From assembly GCA_027563935.2 (NCBI GenBank), contig CM050447.1:78787461-78851460 (forward strand): a DNA stretch of 64,000 bases, written 5' to 3'. This document shows, piece by piece, positions 33,480 through 48,663 of this stretch. This stretch comes from Costus lasius. Taxonomy: Eukaryota > Streptophyta > Magnoliopsida > Zingiberales > Costaceae. How positions within the stretch are numbered: the stretch's first letter is position 1; the number at the start of each line of letters is the position of its first letter. Under the pieces are notes generated by a model that worked only from the letters and a program-made list of their open reading frames with translations, was not told the origin of the DNA and did not search any database. Both the position numbers and the translations under genes were made by a program.

Positions 33480-36090
33480 TAACATATTTACCCTTATCAA
33501 AGTAGTTGTGGTGTCATCATTATCAAGGCGATCGAGGCTGAGGGAGAGGTCATCATCAAGGAAAATATCACAGTTGTCTTGCTTATGGACATTATGCTCA
33601 TGAATGCTACTAATGCTTTGACAACACATATACTGGAGGTTTTTCATCGCAAAGGCAACAACAACCACATACTCTAAACACAATTAAATCAAATGGTTCT
33701 CCTGTTGCATCTTCCACTAGCTGGTTCCCTAGCTCTAGCGCCGCTCATCATGTCACTCAAGATTACTATGCACTTTCAAAAGTTATTCCTTATCATGGGT
33801 CGAACACTGTCCAAATAGGCAATGGTACAAGTTTGTATATTACTAGCCTTGGAAAGACACATTTGACATCTCCTAATCGCAACTTATGCATGCGCAATAT
33901 TTTTCATGTTCCTAATATCACCAAAAACTTACTTTCAGTTCGACAATTTACTTCTAATAACAATGTCTATTTTGAATTTCACCCTTATGAATGCTTTGTG
34001 AAGGATCAAGCAATGAGATCCATTTTGCTTCGAGGAGGAATTCAAAATGATCTATACCACATTCAGCCATCATCCCCTACCATTCATATTGGAGAACGCA
34101 CAAGCACCAGCTCTTGGCATACTCGTCTTGGACACCCTTCCTTACGCATTGCTAAACAAATAATAGACCGTTATGGTCTTCCCATTAGTCAAAATCATAT
34201 TTTTCATCATTGTCAAGCTTGTTTACAAGCTAAGAGTCACAAACTTCCTTTTGTAGTTTCTAATAATAAAGAGACTTCTTCATTAGAACTTATTAACACT
34301 GATATTAGGAGTCCTACTCCTATTTTATCAAACAATAGCTATTCATATTATGTTTCTTTCATTGATGATTATAGCAAATACATTTGGCTTTTTCTTATGC
34401 TAAGAAAATATGAAGTTACAAATATATTTCGACATTTTCAAATGCATGTTGAACGATTCTTTGGACGTAAAATATTAGCTGCTTAATCTGATTGGGGTGG
34501 AGAGTTTCATGGCCTTCATCACTATCTCAACACCTCAGGAATTTATCATCGAGTGTTTTGTCCCCAAAAATCAGAGCAAAATGGATCCACCGAATGAAAA
34601 CACAAGCATCTCATTGAAACCTTCCTTGCTTTACTTCAACATGTCTCTATGCCTACCAAATATTAGGACGATGCTGTTTCTATTGCCATTTACCTCATTA
34701 ATCATCTTCCAACTCATGGCTTAGCAAATAAAAGCCCCTTAGAAAAACTCTACAATCGTACTCCCAAATATGAATTTCTTTGTATTTTTGGTTGCGCATG
34801 TTACCCTTGGCTCAAACTTACAAGAAACACAAACTAGAATCTCATTCTTTATATGTCTTTCTTGGTTACAGTAATTTACATCATGACTATCGCTGTTTAC
34901 ATATATTGACCAGGTAAATTTATGTTTCCCGATATTGATGAATCTCACTTCCCTTTTTTAGCACAAAGTAATCCTGAGCTCAGTTGTCCAAGTCGCTCTA
35001 TGCCATCGACAACTATATATCAAGATATTTTGGGAATGACACCATCTCAATCAACCATTTCGACAAAGCAAGCAACTCAAGTACCATCATTATCTTTGGA
35101 CGACAAAGTATCCTCTTCCTCTAATACAATACATGATGAATCAAGTGATACTTAATCTCCTCAAGACAACGCCCTCTCATCATCTAATATTGTTCAAGAT
35201 GTGAAACCTCGAGAATCAAATGACATACCATCGACACCAGAAACTCATACTCCACCTCGTTGCACTTGGACACTTCAAGACATATATACAACACTGTTCC
35301 TATCTCTATATGTGTTCAAGGTGGCACTAAGCATACTCTACCTCATACACTATTAGCATCCTTACCATCAAATGAACCAACATGCTCTACACAAGCATCT
35401 AAAGACCCCTCCTGGTGAGCAGATATGACTTTCTGAATTTGATGCTTTACTCCATAATGGAACTTGGACTTTAGTTTCTAGACTACCCTCTATGAACATT
35501 ATTGGATGCAAATGAGTTTTTTTTACTTAAATATAAGGCTGATGGTATTATTGAACGACACAAAGTGCGTTTTGTTGCCAAATGATTTCGACAACAACCA
35601 GGTATTAACTTCACTGAAACATTCAGTCCTGTGATCAAAATTACCACTATTCGTTTATTAATATCTATTGCTATTAGCTTGAGTTGGCCTATTTGCCAAC
35701 TAGATGTATCAAATGCATTTTTACATGGTCATTTAGAAGAGATAGTTTATATGGATCAATTACATGGCTTCATCATCCTCAATTTCTGCATCATATATGT
35801 AATCTCAAAAAGTCTACTTATGGGCTACGACAAGCTCCTCGAGCATGGTTTAATCGTTTAAGTGGATGGTTACAAACTCAAGGCTTCATAGGCTCCAAAA
35901 TAAACACATCCTTATTATCAAGATCTATATTCTCATATGTGGATGATATTTTGATAATGGGCGCCGATTCTTCTTGTATAGATGATTTAATTGTTTCTCT
36001 TGGTTAGGAATTTGCCATTAGAGACTTGGGGTTCGCTAATTTTTTCTTAGGCATCGAATTGTTACAACATCTCCATGTAACATTATAAAT
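33480..36090 (+). pseudogene. Decayed Ty1/Copia polyprotein remnant
   Basis: Order matches Copia: degenerate zinc knuckle (GHYAHECY) near 33600, spacer, GAG-pre-integrase (SWHTRLGHPSLRIAKQI, CQACLQAKSHKLPF), integrase core (SYYVSFIDDYSKYIWLFLM, then DWGGEF after a TAA near 34484), and reverse transcriptase ([20 protein letters not shown], frameshift, [43 protein letters not shown]). Many stops and frameshifts interrupt it, for example near 34484, 34720, 35155 and 35860. No LTR pair or duplication was recognised. It lies about 1.2 kb upstream of the dehydrogenase gene. Confidence 0.85.
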
Positions 36091-37319
36091 TGTATCAATT
36101 ATCGAGTGTAAACAATAATCAACAAAATACAATTCTATTCATCTTTTGCCTGGTTCGTTCCTTGTAACTTCTTTATCACAAAACTACAATAATGACAAGG
36201 AGAAAACAAGCGAGGACAGTGCCTGTGATAAGAAGACAGAGTTAGGAAGAGAGAAAGCAATGGTAGTGATGAGGAGAAGACGAAGCACTCCGGTAGTAAC
36301 TAGGGGAAGTTGAAGCGGCAGCAAGTATGACAAGCTAGAGCATCACGGTGAGAAGAAACGCGTAGAGACAAGAAGAAAATCCTCTGTTTTTTCTTTTTGC
36401 CCACCCAAGCTGGGGGAGCTCATAGGCACAATTTGAAGGTTTTCACGGGTCTAACTTTTTTTTTTTTGAAGGGGTCTAACTTCAATTGCCATCACAAAGC
36501 GGTTGAAAAACGCTGCCGCTGCTTTGCATTTGGTGCGGCGACCCCACAATCCCAAACGCACCCGAGTTGTTGCAGAAAACCGGCAGCAGGCAAGCAGGGC
36601 CAAACTCAGTGGTCAAATGAGATTCGGAATTGACGATTCACGCAAAAGAAAAACAAAAAAGACGTTTCCAATTTCCAAATTCAACGCCGAACACGTGGCC
36701 ACGACTCACGAAACGGTCGAGACTCCGCCAGGCCGCGCGACAGCTTCACGCTCGCTTTTGATAATACCACACTCTCAGTTCAACATTGTGTTTGCGTTTG
36801 CCCGCTTCAATTCAATAAATGAAATGAAATGCTGAAGACGTGAGAGTTAGGCGTAGAAACTTGGAAAAGTGCATGTGCTTTAGCATCCTAAGCATTGCCG
36901 GGCGCATTAGTGCAGCGGCGGCTCGGCCTTCAGCCTCCGGATGATAAACCTTTGTCTGCTGCCTCATTGTTAGGGTTCCACCTTCCACTGCCGCCATACG
37001 AGGTAAAAGGAAAACACTAAAATTCCCACCTTAAGATCTCATACTCCCTTTCGTTGAATCGTCCTGTGTTTCATTTTGTTCCATTCTCTTGGTTTTTTCT
37101 TTCAATTGATAGCTCTTTTTTTTTTTCTATTGTTCTTTTCACTCCACGAGAAAAAAAAATCTTTATATTTCATTTTCAACCTTTTCATCACGTTCTAAGA
37201 TCAAGAATTGCATGTATAACGATTGATCTCTTTGATTTCAAGATCGGTACAGTTTCTCTGTGAAAGAAGTTTGACATTTGGACTCGTGGTGGACATCATC
37301 TTCCTCGAGATCCATCGCC
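36091..37319 (+). promoter_or_regulatory. Upstream region and 5' UTR of the OGDH E1 gene
   Basis: Intergenic sequence leading to the start codon at 37320. A GC-rich block at 36490-36620 and pyrimidine-rich tracts (37080-37140) are typical of plant leaders. A 5' UTR intron is possible (GAGGTAAAAG donor near 37000, TACAG acceptor near 37250) but not provable from sequence. An ORF on the minus strand at 36812-36997 has no family likeness. Confidence 0.4.
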
Positions 37320-40300
37320 ATGGCATGGTTCCGGGTGGTATCAGGTGTGGCCAGGTCGGCCATTAGGAGAAATCTTGCTCGAGCTCCGCATCACGTCGCA
37401 AGGCCTGGCGCTATGCCACCTCAGCCCTCCCGTAGCTTCTACTCCAGCGCAATCCTGCGAAGGGCCGAGTCGACCGCGCCGATCCCTCGTCCTGTGCCCC
37501 TTTCCAGGCTGTCCGACAGCTTCCTTGATGGTACCAGTAGCGTCTACTTGGAGGAGCTGCAGCGGGCCTGGGAGGCTGACCCCAACAGCGTCGATGAGTC
37601 GTGGGACAACTTCTTCAGGAACTTTGTCGGTCAAGCTGCCACTTCACCGGGAATCTCTGGCCAAACTATCCAGGAGAGCATGCGGTTGTTGCTACTGGTC
37701 AGGGCCTACCAGGTCAATGGCCACATGAAGGCCAAGTTAGATCCTTTGGGTTTGGAACAGCGTGCAATCCCTGATGATTTGGACTTGGGTTTCTATGGAT
37801 TCACACAAGCGGATTTAGATAGGGAGTTCTTCCTTGGTGTCTGGAGGATGGCTGGATTCTTGTCAGAAAATCGCCCTGTGCAGACCCTCCGTGAGATCTT
37901 GAACAGGCTGGAGCAGGCATACTGTGGGAATGTTGGCTATGAGTACATGCATATCCCTGATAGAGACAAGTGTAATTGGTTGAGAGACAAGATTGAGACA
38001 GTGAAACCAAAGGAGTACAGTCGGGATCGGCGAGAGGTAATTCTCGATAGGCTCATTTGGAGCACTGAGTTTGAGAATTTCTTGGCTACCAAGTGGACGG
38101 CTGCAAAGAGATTTGGGCTTGAAGGTGGGGAAACCCTGATTCCAGGGATGAAAGAAATGTTTGATAGAGCTGCTGACATGGGAGTGGAGAGTATTGTTAT
38201 TGGCATGTCTCATAGAGGACGGTTGAATGTCTTGGGTAATGTTGTCAGGAAACCATTGCACCAGATTTTCAGTGAATTCAGTGGTGGCACAAAACCTGTA
38301 GATGGGGAAGTTGGCTTGTATACTGGAACTGGAGATGTAAAATATCATTTGGGTACTTCATATGACAGACCAACCAGAGGTGGCAAGAGGATTCATTTAT
38401 CTTTAGTTGCCAATCCAAGTCACTTGGAGGCTGTTGATCCAGTTGTGGTTGGCAAGACACGAGCAAAACAATATTACTCCAATGACACTGTTAGGACAAA
38501 AAACATGGGTGTCTTGATCCATGGTGATGGAAGTTTTGCTGGGCAGGGCGTGGTATATGAGACTCTACATCTCAGTGCCCTTCCAAACTACACCACCGGT
38601 GGAACAATTCATATTGTGATTAACAATCAGGTTGCTTTCACCACTGATCCTAGGTCTGGAAGGTCTTCACAGTACTGCACTGATGTTGCTAAAGCCTTGG
38701 ACGCTCCCATCTTTCATGTAAATGGAGATGATATGGAGGCAGTTGTCCATGTATGTGAGCTTGCAGCAGAGTGGCGACAAAATTTCCATTCTGATGTTGT
38801 GGTTGATATAGTATGTTACAGACGATTTGGCCACAATGAAATAGACGAACCCTCCTTCACGCAACCAAAGATGTACCAGGTGAATCATCATCTACAAGTT
38901 TTAGACTTTGGCTAATTGGCTACTGAGATGTATAGCTCATTTCAAGATAATTTATTCTACTGTATTCTTTAACCACTCATCTTTTTGTCCTGCAATTCCA
39001 TAACTGTTGTTTTGAAAATTTGGTCATGTTTTTCTGTATTCAAGAAAGAACCTGGATTAATGAATATGATTATTATAGTAGCGTAACATCGTAACAAACT
39101 ACAAATAACTAAGATATAGAATGGATATAATAATGACAAAATTCTTAGTTATATAGTTTTTAGCAACTCTTACAGGTTTTCTTAAAGCATATGTTGTTAA
39201 AAAAATTTCTCCCTCTAACAGGTTATTCGAAATCATCCAAGTGCCCTTGAAATTTACCAAAACAAACTTCTAGAATCAAAACAAATTGCTAAAGAAGATA
39301 TTGCTAGGATTCACAACAAAGTTAATACAATCCTGAATGAAGAGTTTGTGAACAGCAAAGACTATGTTCCAAAGAGGAGAGATTGGCTGTCAGCATATTG
39401 GTTAGGATTTAAGTCTCCAGAACAAATTTCACGTATTCGGAACACTGGGTATTTGCCTTTCTTTTGTTTAAGATTTCCTTTCAAAATGTTTTTGTATTAT
39501 ACTGATATATTATGAAACTATTCCATTGTTACAGAGTAAATCCTGAGATTCTGAAACGTGTTGGACAAGCCATTACTACTCTCCCTGAGAATTTCAGGGC
39601 CCACAGGGCAGTAAAAAAGATCTTTGAGCAGCGTGCTCAGATGATTGAAACTGGGGAAGGCATTGATTGGGCAATGGGAGAGGCACTTGCATTTGCAACA
39701 CTTATTATAGAAGGAAACCATGTGAGATTGAGTGGCCAAGATGTTGAAAGAGGTACTTTTAGTCATCGCCATTCAGTTATTCATGACCAACAGACAGGAG
39801 AAAAATACTGCCCTCTTGATCACATTACGATGAACCAGAATGCGGAGTTGTTTTCTGTCAGCAACAGGTCTGTAGTCTGTACTATAAATTTTCATCTCCT
39901 TTGTTGTGTGCTGATTAAGTACTTGCATCTGGCATGTCACATCTTGTTTTGTAATTCAATTACTTGAGTTTATTATGATCTGGTAGTGTACATGGATCTT
40001 CAATGTCTGTTTTACTTATCTATTAATTCTGAAGTTGTGGATTCTTGTGTTTGTCTGAACTACATATCATTTTAATTTTCTGTTGGGCAATTTAGCTTTT
40101 TCATAGGAGTTTTGTTTTAACTGTTAATGACAAGTAATTTAGATTGTGATCATAATTTTGTTAAATGATTAATGTGTGGAAACTTTGCCCTGTACTTTTA
40201 AAGCCATTTTTGACTGTCTTGATAATTGGAAAAGATGCAACCTCTTCTTTTAATAGTTTCATGCAGTTTAGGTTTGAACTTCAATTTAGATCTGTTTCTT

Positions 40301-43300
40301 GATTTCTTAATCTTTTTTGTTTCAACTAATTTTTAAAAACCTGGTTCAAACCCAAGTTTTTCAATTTTTGGTCCAAAGGCTGACTTATGTTGTATACATA
40401 TATAATATATTTACATATATATGGTACCACATCGGTACCAAGTAGTACGCTTGGTTCACTCTAATCTGACCATAAACTGGTATATGGACAGGGAGATACT
40501 ATCTCCGATATTTGAATTAATAAAATATCAATGTGATTGGTACTACATTGAGCCATGGCTAGTACGTTAGCGTAGATCAATAATTTAGTCTATGGCTCAA
40601 ATTGATACATATTTGTATATTGAAAGGGTGTACTAGATGTACAACACATTTAGATGGACCTTAGTATACATTGATTCGTATATAGTATGGATTGATATAC
40701 TAAACCATGCTTTAATTCATGGTTTGAACTAAGGTTTAGAAAATTGGTCCTTGTGGAACAATGGTTACCTTTTGAACCGGTATTTTATTTTATTCTGTTT
40801 GAACAATAGTAGTTGGATATGGTCCTAGGTTCTAGTTGGACATGGATAGGATTTTTGTGGTTAAAAAAGTAATAGAAAATGCCATTGTATATATACTTTA
40901 CAATCTTAGAACCAAGGTTCGAAGTATTGGTTCGACCAGTTGTACCGGTCGCCGGTCGCCGTCGGCGGTCAGACCGGTACATATTAGTACCATATTGGTA
41001 GTATTGACATACGGTACCAAAAGGTTATATATATATTATATATATTTATGTAGCTGATAATGACTATGTATCGTCGGGTTGGTATGTACCACCTCCCTGC
41101 TTGGAACCATTCAGTGAGGATGTTGATTGTTGCAGCTGTACACGGGAAGCCATGTACATGCATCATTCGTTTTTCACACATGACTTTAAGTTTTTTTATG
41201 AAGGCAAGTAAGAAATGAAGATGAGATTTGACCCCAAATTTTCTTATTATCAACTAAAATCTTTATCGGTTAAACTAAGGAACATCTCATGTACAGTAAC
41301 TTAGTCAAGACACAAATTTGTTTGCAAAAAGGCACCATAGATTATGATGAAACTGTGGTGAGCTTTGTAATATGAATGCCATGGAATGCTACATGTGTAT
41401 ATAATCTGACTTCTAATCTGTCAGTTGAGTATGTCTTTCTGACACCTACATTCAAACTGCAGTTCACTTTCAGAGTTTGCGGTCCTTGGATTTGAATTGG
41501 GTTACTCAATGGAAAATCCCAACTCGTTGGTGCTTTGGGAAGCTCAGTTTGGTGACTTTGCAAATGGTGCTCAAGTAATGTTCGACCAGTTTTTAGGCAG
41601 CGGGGAAGCTAAGTGGCTTCGTCAAACTGGACTCGTTGTGCTACTACCCCATGGTTATGATGGTCAAGGCCCAGAACATTCAAGTGCTCGATTGGAGCGT
41701 TTCCTCCAGGTAATTACCGTAAATATTTGACTACTGTCGCTTGCTAAGAGTGGTTTGGTCAAATTTTGACCACACGAACTCATCCAATTTGGGCCCAACT
41801 AATAACATCCCATAGTGGTTAAAATAATTTCACAAGCCAAAATTGGCCCAATTGAACCGAATTGAGTTAATTGATGCTATAATTTTAAAGATATATGAAA
41901 ATTAATTTCGAAAATTCAAGATAATTAAGAGGTAAGAAGGGAATATGTGGTTAAAATGAGTTGCAATACGGCGAAATAATTGGCGTAAAAAATTTGCTTG
42001 CAATTTGACCTGGTCAAATGGATGTTTAATGACTTGATTGGTCACTTGGGATCACGTGGGGAATAGAGGAAAAAGTTAATCTGAAAGTTAATACCTACCA
42101 TGGCAATTCCTTTTTATGATTGAGATTGGAGGATAGATTAAATTCCAAAAAGGCTTGATGTCCAAAGTTGGTCAAAATTGACCTTACATGGCTTAAAAAT
42201 TACCTGAAGGGTTGCGGATTTAGTTGACTTGGTCAATATCAGTGTTATAAGGGTTTAATTGGGAACTTAGGGATATGAAAAAAATAAAAGGAAAACAAAT
42301 AATCTGAAAATCCGCATGTAACATGCTAAATTTTAATGTTATTTTCAATATTAAATTTGATGTGGGCTTAATTTTTAAAGGGAGTTTGATAATCAAAATT
42401 AATCAAAATTAACCATACATAGGCTGAAAATATATCATAACAGACGGGGATGTGATTGATTTGCTCAAAATTAGGTCATATTTGGCAAAATTGACCTTAT
42501 ATGGCATAACAAAAATAAAAGGAAGTGTGTGCATGAATTTGAAGAATAATAATAAAAAAATCCTTCCTAGTTCTTCCCATCATCTTAATAACATTTCACA
42601 CTATGTTTTCCCTTAATTTTTTTAACCATAATCAAATTTCATATTTGTCTCTCCGGCATATCCTTAATACCCATATCAAATAACCGTCCAGTAAAAGAAA
42701 ATACTCTACCATTATGGTCACGCCTCATCCGTACCCCATAATAGGCCTCCTTTTTTCTTGCATAGGAAAGAAGCCCCAGCATTGTTGGAAGAACATACTG
42801 ACCCTATCAGGAACCCGAGAAGACACTCGAATGTCTGTGAGATGGGCATCAAATGACTGATAAAACTCTCTTCAAGGAAAGAACAAAGAAAATCTACTAG
42901 AATTTCATTTCACGTATAATTTTCTTCTCTGCTCTCTGATGCCCTAAACATAAAATCATTGAAATTGGGGAGCAGAGCATGCCTTGTCACCATTCATCCC
43001 TCTCTCATGAATGTTGAACGACATGTGGACCAAAATAAGAATAAGAAATACCCCTTCAAATGAGATTGTTTAAACAGGGATTGATGATTTGTGTCTTGGT
43101 TGGTGTGATTGTCTCAACTTCAAGCCTCCAAATTCATAATACCTAAAGGAGAATAACTTGCTAGGTTCGTGCCTCTTGCTGTTATGGTCGATCAATAAGC
43201 CTAAAGGAGAGATCTATCTCTTCCCCGATTGTGCAGTGCATCAAGAAAAGTAAGGAAGCACAAAAAAAAAAAAAACAAAGTGAGGCTTCATTTTCCCTTC

Positions 43301-46300
43301 CAATTTCATCTGACGGCTATAACATTTCCTCGTTCCTTTAACAAAAAGGACTTCATTATCTTTAACAAAAAAAGAAGCCGAGCCCTGCCCCCAGTCTCTA
43401 ACAGGGGCTTTCACGTAGGATTCGATTGGAATTTGCCAATCTGATCCAACTTGGCCAGATTGTGATCAGGCAATCTTGCAAACTGTGAATATTATACTTT
43501 GCCTATTGCCTAGTGTCAAGTTAGGGAAATCATGCCCAAAGCTGTGAAATCTTGATAAACTGAACTTTTATGTAATAACTCAGTGAATTGGGCTACCAAG
43601 AAGCCTCCATTTGGAGCTACGTATGGACCTAAATCTCAGTATTAGAGATGATAGAGAGATCTTTGCAGAGCATATTTAAAGAATGCTTGAAGAGGCTAGG
43701 CAGCATTAAAGGCTATCAGCCTATGCATCTTTTGCCAACCATACTAGTAGAGGTAAATAATTCAAAATATGGTGACATTATACATGTGCACTTGAGGAGA
43801 ACAAAATTTTCTGTAGGGAATATATCAAAAACTAATATCCAGAAAGCCTTGCAAGCAGATGAAGAAAATTCGGTTCAAATGCACATACAATTGAATTGCT
43901 TGCTTACAAGCAGATTAAAGAGCTCTTTGTTTCTTGCATAAAGGGTCTTGCTATTGTAAAATAAGCTTTTTTCTTTCTAACTTTTATGGTTTTTGAACCA
44001 TGTATTTTACTCCTTTTCAACCCTATACTCGAGATTTTTGTTTACTTGTTTGTTCATATTATTGTACCACTCCATCGTACAGTAGGTTAAATAGTTAACA
44101 TAGATTGTAAGAAATTTCCATGTATTTGTCCACAAATAGATATCTATTTTTTCTGGATTTTCTCTGATTTGAGGAATGTTTCTTGCATCAACAATCTTGA
44201 ATCACTTAACGAACGTATATTACTTCCTGATTTCATACACTTTGTTTTGTTGAGGATCACTAGTTTGTTGTTCACTGTTTCTGAGACTTAATGAGTTTAC
44301 CATATTCAACAGATGAGTGATGACAACCCTTATGTCATTCCTGAGATGGAACCAACTCTCCGAAAGCAGATCCAGAATTGTAATTGGCAAGTCGTGAATG
44401 TTACAACTCCAGCAAATTATTTCCATCTTCTACGAAGACAGGTTGGTTTTTTGAGCTTATCCTTTGCTTGTTTCCTTGAAGAACCAGTTGTAATGTTTTT
44501 TTGGGTTTTCCTAGATTCATAGGGAGTTCCGGAAACCTCTGATTGTAATGGCACCTAAAAATCTACTTCGACACAAGGACTGCAAATCAAATCTATCGGA
44601 GTTTGATGATCTTGAAGGACACCCAGGATTTGACAAGCAAGGAACACGCTTCAAGCGCCTTATAAAAGATCGGAATAATCACAAAGATGTTGAAGATGGT
44701 ATTAATCGTCTCATTTTGTGCTCCGGAAAGGCAAGTCATTTGATTATTCATTCGTCTTACAAAAAGCATTTGAGCTAATTTGTTTTGGACTTTCATAGTT
44801 AAATATCATTAACTCGTGTTATATGTGCTTTTGTAGGTGTACTATGAGCTTGATGAAGAACGGAAGAAGCAAGATCGGAAGGATGTTGCTATATGTAGAG
44901 TTGAACAGCTTTGCCCCTTTCCCTATGACTTGGTTCAAAGAGAGCTTAAGCGATATCCAAGTATGTTTTCCTGTATTTGATTGCAACAAATGCCTTTTGT
45001 AATACTAGTTATGGTTTTTAAAATTAGTCTATACCAAGGATTCAAAAACTGGTCCGGTACCGTACCGAAGAACCAAGTGGGAGCGGGTGGAAGGCTGGGC
45101 GGTGCTTTCGAAGCTTTCGCCGCCATTAAAAGCTTCGAACGAAGCTTCTAGCGGCAGTAGAAGCTTCATTCCAGTGCCGCCCGCTGCCTTCTTTCGCTGT
45201 CCACCCGCGAGCTGTGCTCCAACTATTGTTCCGGGACTGGATGGCCACTAGACCGGTACTGTACAGTTTTTCAATCCTTGGTCTATACTATAGTTTGGCA
45301 CATAATGATTGATTTGGTACTAGTGTTGGTACATTTGGTATTGGGACCATATAGTGTCATTACATTTGATACGAACCAGTCGGACCAGTACAGGTAGGAC
45401 ATTGCTTATTATTATGGACAAGGTTATATTGAATCATGTCATCTTATGCCTTAGATGGTATCATAATGTTGCAAGACATTGCTTGTTATTTGTGACCACA
45501 CACAAAGATTTAATTAAGTCTCAACTGAAGTCACGAGTTATTAGATCCTACTGGCAAAGTCCCAATTGGTTTTAGTTGAAAGGCATGCTTTTGTTATGAT
45601 ATATTCATGTTTTACTTGCATACAATTACACGTTTGTTAGTACATTTTTAATGAAGATATTGAGGTCAAATATGTTTGGTATATTTTTAGATTATCTTTT
45701 TATAGATTTTTGGTTTGACTTTACGGATGCTCGGGAGGACCTCTCATAGGTGTGATTGAAACATGTCAGTAGGCTAAGTCCCTTGGAGCACTCGAGGCAA
45801 TTTCTTGAGCACTCAAGCTTAGGCCTTGGTAGGCTCCAAGAAGAATTCTTGGCACACACATCTGATAAAATGCCCTTGATAGCCCTTGGTAGTCCTTGTT
45901 TTCTCTCAAGTACATCCCTTTGTTTGGATGATTTCTTGTTGACAAACCTTGGGATTTATGAAGCCTTAATATGCTTTGGCATGCCTTTGCTTGCCTTGAG
46001 ACATCTTGGACTTATTGGCAGCCAAGACTGAGTTGGCATCGCATTTTTAGCTTTTGGGTGAAAATTTTCTTTTGAGGGGCTCTATTTCCCTATATCCCCC
46101 GACAAGGGGCATTGCTTTCTTGAACCTTGCTTGAATTGGCTAGCAAGACTACCTCATGTGCAGGCAGTTAGTTATAAACTTATTAAAACATTTATTGCAA
46201 CACATTTCTCAATAAAAGGTCTATTAAATGTAATATATTTGTTGAAAACATGTGCATATTGTAGATTTGTGCATGGTATCAATCTTTAGTTTATACGATT

Positions 46301-47133
46301 TATGTGATGTATTGTATATTTACATATTTTCTTGATAAGATCAATAGAATAATTTACTAAGAAATGTTATTTAAAAATGGTGAGATTATAATAAAATTCA
46401 AAATCGCTTAAACAAAAATATTCAGTTACGAGTCTTTTAGTGGATAGCTCTTGTTAAGGCCTTATGTGTGGGTTTGCCAAAGTAAAAGTACACATGCTTA
46501 TCTTGGTAAGGCTTAACAGGACAATGTGAAATCCAATGGCTAAGTATTGAATTTGGCTTAACTAGACCATCTCAATAGGATTAGGAACCTGGAGGTGTAT
46601 AGTATGTCTATAAGATGGATGGGAACATGAGTTATATGTCTATGAGATGAAATGTCGATCTCTGCACTATAGAAAGTTTTATTGTAGAAATTTTTTAATT
46701 GATAGTGAGGGTGATCATTTTGATTTAAAATAGTAAGAGTATCATTTAATAAACTTTTAATTAAATGATTAGCACTAGCACATGTAACTTTACATTTAGT
46801 CCTTGAGAAGGACAAACTGAATAGTTCTAATTTCATCATGAGTATTAGATACTCTATGGGGGTCTCATATTTGTGTTACCATCAAGCACTTAGAAGGAGT
46901 AGGGCATTGGCTAAGGATGAATTGGATATGTAAGTTGAAATTAGAGAAGAGTTGCTACATTAACTATACGGATACACGTTTTATTTTTACACATTAAACA
47001 TTAATTAGAATTTAAAGATTATTATTTGTGCCTTCTATTATTAGAAATATTATTTCTATTGCTTGTTTGGATAATATTGAATTTTCATTTGTAATAAACA
47101 CTATTAGACATGGTTTGATTAGTGAAGATAAAC

Positions 47134-47177
<44 letters not shown>

Positions 47178-47322
47178 TAGGCAGTACCGACTGATTTTTG
47201 ATACATTAGTTTCATTTAAGTCAATTCAAAAGATACCCCATGAGATATGGATTAAGAGTTCTATTATGTTTTTTATGAGTATTTGGGGATGTGAGATATG
47301 TATATATGTACATACATATAAC

Positions 47323-47353
<31 letters not shown>

Positions 47354-47460
47354 CATATATATGTACATGTACATATACATATTGTACACATATGTATCTA
47401 TGTACATGTACATGTATATGTATATGTACATATATATATATATGTATGTATGTATATATA

Positions 47461-47491
<31 letters not shown>

Positions 47492-48632
47492 GTTATATGT
47501 ATGTATGTGTATATACTTTTTGATACATTAGTTTCATTTAAGTCAAATCAAAAGATACCCCATGAGATATGGATTAAGAGTCCTATTATGTTTTTTTATG
47601 AGTATTTGGGGATGTGAGACCTAAAATCCCAAACATTTATACTATGTTTACTTGGACGGATGGATTATACAAAGGAAAGGAAAAAAGAAAGGAAAGGAAA
47701 AATAGATGGATTAAATATATTATAAGTTTTCTTTCTGTTTACTTAAAAAGATAGATAATTTGAAGGATTTATATATACACCCTCAATTTTTATTTTTTCA
47801 TTCATATTACATAAATACTATTAATATTATAAAATTATTATCGATACTTTTAAATAATATATAAATTACTAAATATTATTTAATAATATTAAAAATTATA
47901 AAAATTATTAAATATTATTAAATACCATAAAATTATTAAATATTATTAAACATTTTACACAAAATCGAGCGGCAATGTAAAATATTTCGAGCGGCAGCAG
48001 CGTGTAGGGTAAGGATTCACGCGTCGATTTTATTTTTCCGCCCAATTTGGGCGGATGGTTAAATGGTGGAAAACTAAATAAGTTTTCCGCCATCTTTTCC
48101 TTTCATCATTTTCCATCCGTCCAAGTAAACGATGGAAAAATTACTTTTCCATCCGTCCCTCCCAGTTTTCCGTCCAAGTAAACAAGGCCAGACTGCTGAG
48201 CTATTGCAACTAGCAACTGCAAAATGCAGTGTTTGATAGAGCGTGTTATTTTGAATTTTAAAAATTACCATGTTTGTTCTTTTATACTATACAATATAAA
48301 ATTCTAATAATATCCATATTTTACATATTAAGGTATAATTAATTTTTTTATAATGTCATCAAATAAGAGTAATTTGATTATAAAGCTAATCTTCTTTGTG
48401 GAATTTATTGTACTATGTATGCTCCAATGATTTGTTTGCTTCCATCAAAATATATATGTACTTCAATAATGGAAGTAAAGATGATGACAATGATAATGAC
48501 ACATGAGAATTTGCAGCACATACTTATGATTAAATAAGATTTAAGTTTTTTATTTTTTAAAAATTAATTTTATAAAATTATTTAATTTTTAATATATATA
48601 TAAATATAAAATTTATATATATTTTTAATTTA

Positions 48633-48663
<31 letters not shown>

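Noticed and set aside
33302..33480. GACCC/GGGTT-rich block as a hAT element
   Set aside because: No paired terminal repeats or 8-bp duplication found at its edges.
36812..36997. 61-codon minus-strand ORF just upstream of OGDH
   Set aside because: Lies in the probable 5' UTR of OGDH, no recognisable motif.
43648..43941. 97-codon ORF in OGDH intron 4
   Set aside because: No domain, sits within the intron, no splice support; probably chance or old repeat.
47122..47617. 133- and 108-codon ORFs rich in Tyr/Ile
   Set aside because: They are translations of TA/TG microsatellite in different frames.
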